64,000 nucleotides of DNA from Rostratula benghalensis. Lineage: Eukaryota; Chordata; Aves; Charadriiformes; Rostratulidae. The position numbers were made by a program, and so were the translations under genes. Below the pieces are notes generated by a model. The model was not told where the DNA came from and made no database searches. It was given only the letters and a program-made list of their open reading frames with translations. Location: positions 124,001 through 188,000 of the forward strand of contig VXAI01000009.1 in the NCBI GenBank assembly GCA_013399305.1. Direction: 5' to 3'. Below, in pieces: positions 12,101-24,537 of the stretch; position 1 is the first letter of the stretch; each line of letters starts with the position of its first letter.

Positions 12101-15100
12101 ACAGCATAAAAAAAAAAAAATGGATTTCAGGTATTCCACTTGGAGGAGGAAAAAAAAAAAATTCAACACCCTCAGAGACAAATGAAGGACTGGAGACTGG
12201 TGTTTGTGACCAACAAAACAAATTACATTATCAATAATTCCTTCATGGTACTTCCATACTTCATTGCTAATTAGATACATTACTGCAATCCAGAAGTGTC
12301 TTGGTTTTGTGTCCTGGACAGCAATATGCTTAGATTGTACAATAGTTGTCTATTAAAAAAAAAAAAATAGAATTTACTGTCTGGACAAAAAAAAAAAAAA
12401 AAAGCTGTGTCATAAAACTCCTTAGGCCTCTACTTTGATTTATAGCACTATTTATAAGAGAAGTTTTTATGTATGTAGTTTTATGTATGAGGAGAATAGT
12501 ATCCATACAAATTTTCAGTTAAACATTGCAGAGCGCAGTGACTCCTCAAACTTTTAATGCAAACACATACTAATATCAATTAGACAGGGACTCCATGTTT
12601 CTAGACCACCCTGATCACTAGTTTCTTGTCCCAAAGGCAAGCAGGCAACAGAGAACTTTGGTCCTTTCTCATGTGCTACAGGAGAAGCACAAGATAAAAC
12701 AGCAGGATATGCAAAAACTCAATCTGCAATCAATACCAACACTGCAAGCCAGCTGCGCTAACGCCACACAGAGAAGGCTTGAAGTTTAAGGACTTTGTAT
12801 CTGCTTCCACCAGCCTGCTGAAAGTAGAGCTTTCACACACTGTTTGCAATCTAAAGGTTGTTAGTATTAACTGAATAACCTGTTTACAGCAAGAGTAAAT
12901 AAATACCATGCCCTCCAAGATTTCAAAGGGCATATTAGGAATAACATTACCCACATCCTACACACAACTTCTTTTGAAGTTTCCCCTGAACTACGCAAAG
13001 GCTTCACTTCAGTACAATCACAGATCCAGTTAGTAAAACCAGGAATTCTTGTGTCTATACCAGGAGGGGGAAGCCATCTGTAGTCAGGTAGCACAATAAC
13101 CATGCATTTCTGTATACTTGGTTATAATTTAAACATCTGGAACGTGTCAGGGTGGCCGTTGCTTCAACAATACTGAATCACAATTGTTTACAGAAGCAGT
13201 CTGTGACCTATTAAATAGTTACCTGACTAAATTCCATTTACTTTGAAATGAGCCCCAAATAATGTAAACAAGAAAAAAAATTACCAAAAAACAGGACTAT
13301 GTTTTGTTTTACATATTTTAAAATTGTATGGCAAATTAAAAAAAATAAATATATATATATCAAAAAAACATTGCCTTTTTACTTCTGCAATGGTCAGAAA
13401 TAGTGTTGTAAAGTCAAGAAATTGGTAGTCCCTTTCCTGCCTCTCACCCCAATTCCACTAACCTAAACCAAACAAAAACCTACATGCACTCTTACCAATT
13501 TGTTGCACCTGCAACCCACCTTGTGGGGAATTTTCATTCCTATCTGAAGCGGCTTAACCACAGAATTTTGCTTTATTATTGTAAACAATCTAATAGAACT
13601 AAAAATAAGTACCCTTTCAGTAGCAACTGTGGACTCCTGCTTAAATTTTTGAAGTGTGCCCATCAACAAGCCAAATATACGTCGATTCCTGAACAAAGAC
13701 AAAAAAATAGGTTGAGATTCAGTCCAAGTACTGATATTTTTATTTGCATAAACAGTCAGAGAAACTTTCCACCTCAGAGATGTTTATTTTTAAAGGCTCA
13801 GCATTACTCAAGGCCATTAGCATTAGAACACGTTGACTGCGCCAACAGCCAAGGATATAATTTACAGTGATGTAAATATCATCTTTTAAGACAGCTCTTA
13901 TCCATAATACAGCACAGTTCGCACTGGGAAAATTAGAAGCCTGCACATTTTGCATCTGGAAATAATGACACAGAGGAAATATTAAAAGAAAATATTCAAA
14001 AGTAGAGAATACTGAAGAAAAGGTTCATTACAGTGTGAGCTATCAACAAGGAACTAGAAGGTCATTGGTCTTTCTGAAAAACATACACCCCCCCTTCTTG
14101 CCTGGCTCAGAGGATTAAGGAGAAATGGAGCCACAGGGGAGTGAAAGCTTATCTGTCACAGTTTACATTGCATAACACTATCTTCTACAATGAGGCACTG
14201 CGCTGTGGGATGAAACCAGAATTGCTCTCACCCAATTAAGTGGTGTTTCAGAAAACTTAAATAAGTAAAATTCTTCAAGGAATTCCTTTCTTCTGACCAC
14301 GAACTAATTTCTTGAATTTCACCACCTTTTCTTTCTTTCCATTTTCTAAATGGACCCTTTGCAGCAGAGGTAGATTCTCTGATCTGCCTTGAACTTTTAC
14401 CCAATTAAGAAAGTGGTACAAACCTGACATGGAAAGGCAAAGGTACTTGTACATGAAACAGCAGAAATAGGAACAAATAAAGGATTGAGCGCTAGAGATC
14501 ACTCAGAGTGTATTTGTATGTGAATGACATCCTCTTAAAGTGCCTCTTTCCACCACAAGTCAGAGATCAATACTGGCCTTCTCATCTCCCCAGAAGTGCA
14601 AAACAATTCTGAGGAAACAGACTTTTAGTGACTGAAGTTCTAGGAATTCCGCTATGAATTTTGAGTCTTTCTGTAAGGAAACCAGTTGGAAACCAGTGAT
14701 GAAAGGAAAAGAAGCCTGTTAGTGGTACTGTAAAAGCAAGCAAAGGGCCTTTCCTGTGCTAAATTATCTGTGATCCTTATCAGAGAAGCTCTCTATAGTT
14801 TCTCATTCCAGCTCTCATTCTGCTTTTTTGAGGCATGGATTATTATCCTGCCCAGTGAGCTGCAGACTGCAGGGGATGGAGTCCAAGAGGCTGCAAATTT
14901 GCTTTACCAACACCTCTTTCCAATGGAACTGCATTTCACCAAGAATTTTTATAAGCTACCCTGACACAAATACAATATAGGAAAAAGGAGATAAACACAG
15001 GAGAAATGTAAAAAGAAGCAGGCAAAAGGAAGATCAGACTGTATACACAATAACGAGTCTAAAAGTAATGAGAAAAGAAACACACAATGGAACTATGCAT

Positions 15101-18100
15101 TTAAAGAAAAAAAGGAAAAGCCCCCACCCAAAAGCCTCCTTCAATCAACAAAGTTGTAACAGTCCAAACTGTTAAGTAACCAATGAAGTGATAAAATGCT
15201 GTCTGACTCAAAAGACCATGGGTTACAACAGCACTAGCAAGTCTATTCCTGTAGGTGGCCTTCTCAGCAAAACCCCTGGCAGTTACAAGAAGTGAATGAT
15301 GCGATGTTACTGCTGCAAAGTATTTTGAGAGAATATGTTTCAAAATAAATTTTATAACATTAGGGTACCGCTTCAACATCATATGTGATAAATAATAGCA
15401 TCTGTATAATACTTTTAAAATCTGAAGTTACTTCCTATCCTAGCACTCAGAAGTACCGTGTTAGTGCTTAAAAAGAGATTTCTGCATACCTTTGTTTTCC
15501 TTTCTCATCCATATTTTGATCTTGAATGAGGTCTCGACGCGTTCGCTCTTTGGAGGTAGCCACAACAGAAGATGGCAACGTTGGCTAAAACAAAGAACAA
15601 CAAACTACTTGGTTCATGTTCCAGACAAGTAAGTTTCTTCCTGTGTGGCTCCATTTGTCACATATTACCTTTTTAATATCATCATCCTCCCCGTCGCTTT
15701 CTTGGCGTGATTCTCTTCTTGTCCGACGTTCTCCACCCAGCCTGAGGAAGAAAAAGCATTAGTGGTCACTAGAGAACACATATGTAGGACAGCATCTGTT
15801 CTGACATGATAAAAATACAAGTCTGCATATCTAGTCAGAAGAGTCACAGACTGTCAGGCATTGGAAGGGACCTTGAAAGCTCATCCAGTCCAATCCCCCT
15901 GCCACAGCAGGAACACCTAGATAGGTCACACAGGAACGTGTCCAGGCAGGTTTTGAACATCTCCAGAGAAGGAGACTCCACAACCTCTCTGGGCAGCCCC
16001 TTCCAGTGCTCTGTCACCCTCACTGTGAAGAAGTTTTTCCTTATATTTAAGTGGAACCTCTTGTGTTCCAGCTTGCAACACTTCCAGTGAAAATCTCCCC
16101 ACTTATTCCAATGACGAGCACGTAGCATTTTACAGACAGAACCTACTGTTGGTAAAGATCAGTGAGAGAAAACAGTTTAAGTTTCAATAGAACTTGAACA
16201 GTAAAGTAAAAAAGAAGAGCCCACATTACTGCTATATTTGACTTTTTAGAATAACTTCGGAATTTATTTTTAGTTTTTAACATTTGTGCTTTTATTTTTC
16301 CAGAATCTCTGAAATGGCTTCCCATATAAAGGGATTGCCAGGCAGATTTAAATGCATGAAGATGGTGTGAGGTTGGTATGATGTTTCAAATAGGAAATGC
16401 TATTTAGGCCAAATGCCAAGAAAAAAAGGAAGGACAGAGTGCTTAGGACCTGAGAAATTGGTTGAACTGATGTTTTTACAAAGAGCAACTAGGTAGTGTG
16501 TTACATAAAGGTTATTTTCAGCTTTCACTCTCAGCTTTGTGGTACAGCATGTTTGACAGTACTCATTCTGTGTTAAGTCAAAAATTCAAAAGCAAGCCTT
16601 GCTTTAGTTAAGGTCTAGTGTTGCATATAAGCACCCACAGAATTAAGCTCACTGTAATAGGTCCCATCTGACAGATCTGCATCCAAATGCAAGAGCTCAG
16701 ACTCTGAGTCTATTGTTACACTGTACACATTTGATTTATTGAACAAGAGGTCTCAGTCAGAATTCAATTTGTGCCTCCTGTAAAACAAAGCTGGGCTACT
16801 ACACAGAATATAATGCAGCAGACTGTACACCAAGCAAGCCAGAAAATTCCAAGAACCTTTCTATTGCTGTATCTGCATATTATTGCTATAATCTTTATAG
16901 TGCTATAAGGTACGAAAGAAAAAAAAAATATTTCTCCACCACCAATTGCTATCATCCAAATATATTTCCAACAAATCTGTAATATGTCATCTCTGAAGAA
17001 AACAGTGAAAGTTAACAGTTATTGAATCTAAACATTTTAAATTTACTACTATAAATTCTCATTCTCATAAAGCAAGCTCTCTGCATCAGTGTTTGCACTC
17101 ACCTACTGGATGCCCCTTCGAGATCCCTCTGTTTGGCTGGGGGTCCTCCTCCACTGTCCGAGAATCCACGCCTGAAAAGGAAACGCTTGTGATCTCAGAA
17201 CAAGTTAAGCTGACCCCAGAGCTCCACCTTAACCCTGCACAATCAAACTGTAGTTTGGCTTTGTGGTCATGATGTAACAACAAGTTTTCCTCAAGCCATT
17301 GTCATTTACTGTTACTACTCCAATAAAGTGTTTACATATACTGTTTGTGGACCAATCCATTTCAACTTGAATTTCTGCACTTATTTGATTGACACTAAAT
17401 CAAGCTGCCCCATTATGTTCAAGTGTTCATATTTACAATAGTTTAACGTGTATTAAGCTTCAACCAGCAGTTTAATATTGGAATTCAACAAAAAAATCCA
17501 CTACATACACCATTAAGAAAGAATTAATGAACAAAAATTGACCTTTTCATTCTACTTGAGGAAAGAGAGAAAGAAATAAAAATAATTAAAGAAGAGGAAA
17601 GCACAGATGAAAACATTAAGAGGTTTATGCTACATGTGTTCTATAATTCTTGTCAGCTTCAACTTCCTGAAACAGTTTCTTAATTACCAAAAGACTGATC
17701 TTGAATGATTTGAGACAAGGTTCCAGATACCACACAACACCTTCCTTAACGTCAATGCTTCCCTTATTTTTCAGGCTCATAGCTGAAAGGGTGAGGGAAA
17801 ACCACCAGTTTAAACTTGTTATAAGCTAGAACCAGAAAGAACTTTACGTTTCAGGCAGCAATATAAGCCCCCACACACTCTGCAGGCCAGCTTTGTTGCC
17901 CGCTCACTGGAACAGCGGTACAACAGCCATCGAGGTGAAAAATACAAAGCATCCTAGAGCAAGGACAGCAAACCGATGTCCGGGTAAAGGGGTGGCAGAA
18001 CCCTCACCGCCCGTGAGGCGCAGCTCCTTACCTCAGCAATAAGCTCCCACGCCCTCTACCTCCACCAGGGCCTGTGAGGGCTAACAATCTGTTCTGAGGG

Positions 18101-18532
18101 GGCCTGCAAAAGACAACGGGCCCCGTTAGCGCTACCTGACCGGGTCCCCGCCCCCCGTTAGCCGCTGCAAGGAGCCTTCTCCGGCTGAGGTGCCCACCAC
18201 CGTGACCGTTCCCGCTGGCCCCCCCACGGCCCTGGTCCGCCCCCAGCACGACAAGCACAGCGGACAGACCGGGGAAGGGCGCGACGGCCTCTCCCCACTT
18301 CACGCCCGCCTCTCACAGGGGACACGCCACCTCCCCTCACGCTCGCCCCGGCCTGGCCGCTCCTCACGCCGCGCCGCGCCTCCCCATTTCCCCGCCCCGG
18401 GCCGTTCCCGCCGCCGCACCTCACATCGTTGGGGTCCCGTCCCGTGAGCTTGCGGATGTTCTCGTCCACGTGCTTGAGGCTCTCTTTGGCCTTCTCCAGC
18501 TGCTCCTGCAGCGCACGCACCGCCACCGCCAT
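9110..18532 (-). CDS. PNN: Pinin, splicing-associated SR-like protein
   Basis: Pinin is a nuclear-speckle and exon-junction-associated splicing factor, also reported at desmosomes. Coding exons in transcript order: 18532-18420, 18103-18032, 17171-17103, 15741-15669, 15584-15490, 13688-13613, 11811-11656, 11573-11435, 10398-9110. All introns are GT-AG. They join in frame to 2082 nt, 693 aa plus stop (human about 717). The first ATG, in [11 protein letters not shown], is the conserved start. The N-terminal pinin/SDK segment (to about residue 130) includes a Gly-Arg stretch, GPGGGRGRG. The pinin/SDK memA region (about 150-285) is rich in charged heptad-like sequence. Residues about 294-480 are Glu-rich, a Pro/Gln stretch follows, and residues about 536-693 form an Arg-Ser tail with long Ser runs ending in RKDKRR. 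The last exon holds over 60% of the coding sequence. A CR1 fragment lies in intron 3. The gene is head-to-head with TRAPPC6B. Identification is firm. Confidence 0.97.
15845..16115 (-). mobile_element. CR1 LINE 3' fragment in PNN intron 3
   Basis: The plus strand reads as the reverse complement of the CR1 3' region, with hallmark phrases such as GGAGACTCCACAACCTCTC and a translated remnant [16 protein letters not shown] on the minus strand. That segment is the extreme C-terminus of the CR1 reverse-transcriptase ORF. It is a 5'-truncated, inactive copy of about 270 bases. It lies in the same sense as PNN, about 100 bases upstream of the exon 4 splice acceptor. Confidence 0.9.
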
Positions 18533-20000
18533 CCCGCCCGCAGCGCGGCCTAGCCGGAGCCCAGCGCAAGGCACCGCTGGGTAACGGGCGGGGGGGAAAA
18601 GGGCCCGGCCCACCACACCGGCAGCCGCGGGCCGGGAGGACGCAGCCAATAGCCCTTCGGCAGCCACCTCCGACAGCCAATAAACGGCCACCAGGAGAAA
18701 GGACACGCCCCGCTGAGAAGGCGCCCGCCAATCATCAGGGAAGGCGGGCAGACTGGCATCCCGGCCGACCAATTAGCGGGAGCATGTTCCTGCCAGCGCT
18801 GCGACTCAACCGAAAGATTGACATTTTCCTGTGGCCTAATCAGGAAGCCGCAGCGACGGCTTTTCCCCACTCTCTGGGAGATGGGGGCCAATCATCGTTC
18901 CTCTACGGAGGCCGCCACACCAGGCCAGCCAATAGGCGCCGGCGTTACTGAGGGCTGGCGGGTGAATGGCGGTGTCGTCCCGCTGGTGCCTGGCGGCCGC
19001 CTGTCACCTGGAGCCGGCTCCCCGTTTTGGCGGCTGTAAAACTGCGTTACGGGACGGTACTCCTAGCACCGGGGAGGTGTTCAGCTGCGGCTCCGCCCCG
19101 GCGGGCAGCCGGCAGTTCCTGCGCAGAGGCGGGGGTCATGAGCCTCCGCCGGCGCGGAACCCGCGACCTCATCACAGCGAAATAACGAATGAACGAGTAA
19201 CCTTCCGAGGGCAGGAAAAGCCCCTCGACGCAACCCCCTCCCCTGTCTCAACCCCCAGTAATACCGGGGGCAGGTCCGCAGGGAGAAGCCGTGTTTGTCT
19301 CCCAGCTCCAGCCCACGGCCCTCGCACAGCCCCCGTCCGCGCCGTGGGCTCTGGAGGGAGAAGGCCCGCCTCGGAAGAGGCTGCCGCCTGCGGGAGGCCC
19401 TCCCCGGGCAGCGGCGCGGCGGGGACGCTGAGTGGTTCCCCGGCGAGGAGAAGGGGTCAGTCAGGCCGCTGCTCCGCCTCGCCCGGGAGCGCCAGCTGCT
19501 GAGCGGGGCCGGAAGAGGCGGCGGCGGGGCCCGGCGGCGGGTGGCCGTTGCGGCGGCGGCGCCGAGTGGGTGGTGAGGGCGAAGCGGCTGTGGCGGCGGC
19601 GGGGGTAGCCCCGCCGCGGAGCGGAGATGGCGGACGAGGCGCTCTTCCTGCTGCTGCACAACGAGATGGTGGCGGGTCTGTACCGCGCCGCCGAGCAGGG
19701 CGAAGGGGTGAGTGAGTGAGGGACTGAGTGGAGCCGCGGCCGCTCTGGGGGCCCGCCCGGTAACGGCGGGGATAAAGCAGCAGCGGCGGCGGCGCCTTAT
19801 GTCTTGCAGGAGAACGGCCGGTGCACCACCAAGCTGGAGAGCATGGGCTTCCGTGTCGGGCAGGGACTCATCGAGAGGTGAGTGCCCCCGACCCCCTGCC
19901 CGCTCCGGGAACTGGGGGGGGCTTTGCTCCTCCTCGGGGGTTTTGCCCGGCCAGCACCTCCTTCCCGGCCTGTCGGGGCCGGGAGCGCCCGCCCGCTCGG
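18000..20000. promoter_or_regulatory. CpG island of PNN and TRAPPC6B
   Basis: About 2 kb of GC-rich, CpG-dense DNA covers PNN exons 1-2, the shared intergenic spacer and TRAPPC6B exons 1-2. Long open frames on both strands here are by-products of high GC content. The TRAPPC6B initiator ATG sits in a YY1-like context (GAGATGGCGG), as is common for housekeeping promoters. Confidence 0.85.
18640..18940 (+). promoter_or_regulatory. Array of six CCAAT boxes in the PNN/TRAPPC6B promoter
   Basis: CCAAT occurs on the plus strand at 18646, 18677, 18728, 18769, 18888 and 18929, mostly in the good NF-Y context (A/G)(A/G)CCAAT(C/A)(A/G). Start-to-start distances are 31, 51, 41, 119 and 41 bases. The array lies 110-400 bases upstream of the PNN ATG, where it reads as ATTGG, and about 0.7-1 kb upstream of the TRAPPC6B ATG. 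NF-Y binding is inferred from the motif. Confidence 0.75.
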
Positions 20001-23000
20001 TGGGCAGCAGTTTGGGTGGAGGGAGGGTTACGCTGCTGCTGATGTGTTTCTCTCGTGAAATGTTCTGGCATCCTCGCCGGGACCTGTGTTTATACATTTC
20101 TGGACGGTTTGGGAATACGTATTTTCCCAGTGCTTTCTGTCGTGACAACTGAGTCAGGGTATATGGTTATTTTTAATACTCATAATCCTTTCTAGTTGTG
20201 CTTTTTGTAAACCTACGTTTGCATGTTTTCTACTTGTGGTATCTTTCGTGATTTTCTCCTCTTTCAAATTTCTTTCTCAAACATAACTTTATGGTTGGTT
20301 TCTCCATTTTTCTAAAGCACTCCTAGTCCTTGGAACTTTACGACCGAGCGCGTTTCTTCCTTGTTTTCCCCAGGCCCTTTGGGAGTGCAGAATGGCTTGC
20401 TGCACATCCAACTTCAGCACCCTTGTTCTGAGGTCATGTGGGCACTCTTGAGCTTCTGAAGTCATGCTTTCATTGAACAGAGTGGTACCTTAGTGCAAGA
20501 TAAAAGACCCTCAAGAAGGATAAAGGGAGAGAAGTCTGAAATAAGCAAGAGAAAGTGGTCCATTTTGGAGAAACGGGAACAAGTTTTAAATGTTTGTTCC
20601 TATGTGTTAATGCTTTTTTATGTATTTGAAGGATTCCTTCCAAGCAGTGGTATAGGTGTGAGCTTTTTTGTTTATCTTCTCTGTAGAAATTTAGTTAAAT
20701 ATAAAACTGATGGAGTGCTTTGCATCTTTCTGTACTTCAGCTGTCTATAATAATAGCTAAAATTATTTATTCCTTTGCCACTTTGCAGGTTTTAAGATAA
20801 CACTGTATTCTCTTAAAACACTGGCTGAATGCAGAGTGATGCTAGAATGATACCATACAATGGTCAGAAAACTAATTTCTCTAACAGTCTCAAAAACAAT
20901 GTTGCATAGTACCATTATTTTGTATTTTCTTTTTTCTGTTTAATCGGTCGAGTTGTGTGTACCTTCATTGATGTATTTCTCACTTATCTCTTAGATTTAC
21001 AAAAGATACAGCCAGGTTCAAGGATGAATTGGATATTATGAAGTTCATTTGCAAAGATTTTTGGACAACGGTATTCAAAAAACAAATAGATAACCTAAGG
21101 ACAAATCATCAGGTACTAATGCAGTAGAATAAGATTTAACTTACAAAATCATTAATAGTTATGAGTTACTAGTGCATTTCTTGTTTTTCTTGGTCTAGAA
21201 TTAATCTTCTGATAAGAAACCCAAAATATTCTTTATTTGTTTTGTTTAAAAAGCAGAATTTTAAGGTTCATGTTAGCATGTACATTCAGAATACAATTTA
21301 ATAATTTCTTGTGATGTCTTTATTGCCTCCCTGTTTGAAAAGATCAAATGCTTTGAATTTCACGTGTGCTGTTGCAGAGTTAGGAACTGTCAGGACAGTA
21401 GCGGTTACAGTCAATTAACACTTAATCAGGAACTTTTCTATGTGTCCCCCAATAAATTATAAGAGAAAACTAGTGTGAGAAAATGATACTGCTGGTGTAA
21501 TATCTATTTAAATAGAATGGCTTCCTTGCAATAATTTTATATCGAAGAATTTTTACAGTTTTTGGCAGTTGAGAGCCTTAGTTGTATGTTACTGAACATA
21601 CTTGTATAAGAAGCAGCTGAAAAACTTTCTGAATTTGCATTTTGATCTCTATGTCCTTTCCTATATCAACAGCCACTGTTCTTAAAGCAAGATCATAATA
21701 AGTTAAGGACCCATTTTACTAGAATAAAAAAATATTTTTGCTTTTGGGTGACTTGGTTTCTTATGGCCATTTCCCTGTTGTATCAGAGTAGGAACAAGAG
21801 AATTTGTATAAGGAATGTGCCAAATACATATATTTTTAAAAAAACTTATTACTTGATAAACAGCTCATTAAAAACTTTAACAGATAATTTCCTTAGAAAT
21901 ATATTTTTTACTTCAAAGCTGCTGTATTGAGCTTAGGTCTCAATTGTATGTGCAGCCTTAACTAAATTTCAAGAGCTGTGAATTTCCAAAGTAGCACAGT
22001 CATCAGTAAAGAGAATAAAATGATGGGTATAGATTAAACTGTTCTCTGTTCATACTTAGTTTATTAAAATGAATATTGTGGCACAGAATTGTAATGTGGA
22101 AAACACTTTTAATTTGATCATCTTCTGGGTGTTGTTGCCTGTATCACTATAAAAGAAGATAGTTCTCACCGAATTTGAGAATAGGAATAGTGGATTGCAT
22201 ACCAAGTGAAGAGTTAAGATTTGAATGTCAAAAATCATTCATCAAATCATGTGCATTCAATATATTAACAGAGACTTTCTAATATGGAACTATTGTTTCT
22301 GGGCACTGGAGGGACTCTTCCAAGAAGAATGTAAATAAATTCTTTTTTTAGGATTAACTGATAATATTATCTAGGGGTTTTGTTGTAAACTCACAAATAT
22401 ATTTTATTTTGCTATTTTGTGCAAGTAAATAATACAGTTTAAACTGAAATTGCATATGCCTTAATGTAAAATTTCATTTTTCAAAAGAGGACGTTTGTAT
22501 CTATAAATCAAATCCCTTCACATAAAATGTTGATTATGTTTTACTGCACATTCAACTGAAAAAAGACCCCACTCTTCTTTTTTTTTTTTTTTTTTTTTTT
22601 TCCAAACAGGGTATTTATGTCCTTCAAGACAATAAATTTCGTCTCTTGACACAAATGTCTGCAGGAAAGCAGTATTTAGAGCATGCACCAAAGGTACCCT
22701 TCAATTTTATTCTTGGGATCTACCAGTTTGGTTTGAATTATCTTGATCTATTAATAAAAACTTTAACCTTTATAAGTGAATGAATACAAATCCTTCAAAG
22801 GGGCAGCTGAAGTTTGGTCTCCAAAACCTGTGCTTTTTAGAAATGCACTGTGTTTTAGAACGGTGTTTTTGATTTATGTTTCAATAAATGGTTGTAGTCG
22901 TTGTGAAACTTTGCTGTTGTCGTGTTTGAGTTACTTGACGGTAGAAGCTGATCTGCCACTATCACACAAATTCTTTTGCTTTGGAAAGCATACGCTTTCA

Positions 23001-24537
23001 GAAGCTATTTTTAAAATTTCCAAAAAGATGCTATTTGTGACCTAGAACAAGCTTCTGAGATTGCATGAACATTCGGAAAGATCTTCCACCTTTTAAAAAT
23101 AGTTTTGAGTGTAGGTACAGAGTCAGGGTAAGTAAAATCAGTGCCTCTGCAGAAGCTCTTATAAAGCTCTTTGGTTCAGGTGGATGTAAGAAATGAGGCA
23201 TTCAGTTCTACTTTATGGTTTCCTAACTCTTGATCTTCTTAGTCATCACAGTTGCAGGCTACTGTTCTTCAGATTTTATTTCTTTTTTTTTTTTTTTTAA
23301 TGTTTGGTGAGATGTTTCTTCTGTTTTGCAACATATACTCTAAATATCTGCAGGTCCTTGTATTCTAGGATGTGGCCTGTACAAAAATCCTATCTTTGAC
23401 TGTTTCTCTTTGGTTGACTTAAATACCAGCTGCTTGTTTCAGCCAAGTCTTGAAAATAATTGGTTTAAGGATATCGAGTTCCTACAGGTTTAATAGAAAT
23501 GGAAATAAGAGACTCAAGATAGTGCCTCTAAGATGAGAGATCTGTATTGAGAGCTCTGCTGTACTAATTACCAGAGCTTTCAACTGTTTGATGTGATGAA
23601 GTCTCTCAAGCACACAAACAAAATCTGCATAGTTTTATACTGTCCACGGTTTAAATCTTGTTCTAGAGTACTTAGTTTCAATCTTTAGTAACAAGCTTTG
23701 CCCTGGACACTTATTTAAAGTGCAACTTTGTATTTAGTATTTAGCATTTACCTGTGGACTAATCAGAGGAGGCCTATCGAATTTGGGAATAAAGAGTATT
23801 GTAACAGCTGAAGTTTCATCAATGCCAGCATGTAAGTAGTTCTTAGAGCTATTAATTTTTCAGCTTGCTTGGTAACTTCCTTACTGATTTCATCACTCTA
23901 TAAGTGTTTATCAGGGTGGGATTAGTTTGAAGCTGCTGGGCCACATGAGTCAGTATGAACTTGAGGGTACGGCTTGTCACGAAATGCTTTAGTGTGCAGA
24001 AGATACTGATAGAGGGTGAACCGCCATGATGTTTAGCTGAAACCAAAAGTAAAAAGTTGTTACTTACATTTGGAAGCACCAAATGCATATGGATGTACAT
24101 CCAGAAGGCCATTCAAACAAGTGAAAATAAAACCAGGTAGACCCATGCTCTTTCTCTAGACAAGTCACTAAATTTCTTGCTAAGTGAACTCAATTGTAAC
24201 TACCCAAGCTGCTTACGGTGGATTTAAAAATTTCCACAAACTTTGCATCAATTTTAAATTTAGGTGACAAGACTGTTGTGATGTGGGAACATGGATCAGC
24301 TTAAAGGAAAAAAAAAAAAAAGCAAGCTGTTATTCTGGAGTGAAATGTAAATACTAAATTTAAATAATGGCTAGCTTGTTCACAATTAAACTGTACAATT
24401 GAAATGTTCCTTGCTATTTGTTTTAACAAAATGATTACAAGAAAATTATTACTTGGAACAACTCTGATGGTCATACTTTGATCTGACTTTGCTTTTTCTT
24501 TGCAGGTAAATTTCAGGTGATGATACAGAAGATGTAG
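19627..24537 (+). CDS. TRAPPC6B: TRAPP complex subunit 6B
   Basis: This is a Bet3-family small subunit of the TRAPP complex, which tethers vesicles at the ER-Golgi and activates Rab1-type GTPases. Coding exons: 19627-19707, 19810-19877, 20995-21112, 22610-22693, 23738-23831, 24506-24537. All introns are GT-AG. They join in frame to 477 nt, 158 aa, the same length as human. The protein begins MADEALFLLLHNEM. The Bet3-fold core includes ENGRCTTKLE, DELDIMKFICKDFWTTVF and the C-terminal GLIRGGLSNLGIKSIV segment typical of the family. It ends KFQVMIQKM where human has KL. The paralogue TRAPPC6A is less likely because the sequence follows 6B almost residue by residue. The exon 4 acceptor is preceded by 24 T. 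The gene diverges from PNN across a shared CpG island and converges on GEMIN2. Identification is firm. Confidence 0.97.
22578..22601 (+). repeat. T24 tract at the TRAPPC6B exon 4 acceptor
   Basis: An uninterrupted run of 24 T ends eight bases before the exon. It acts as the polypyrimidine tract. It is also a homopolymer likely to vary in length between individuals. Confidence 0.9.

Noticed and set aside
19081..20148. 355-codon minus-strand frame and several 150-200 codon frames around 18-20 kb
   Set aside because: They lie in the CpG island, overlap TRAPPC6B exons on the other strand and are Arg/Pro/Gly-rich without domains. High GC content removes stop codons.
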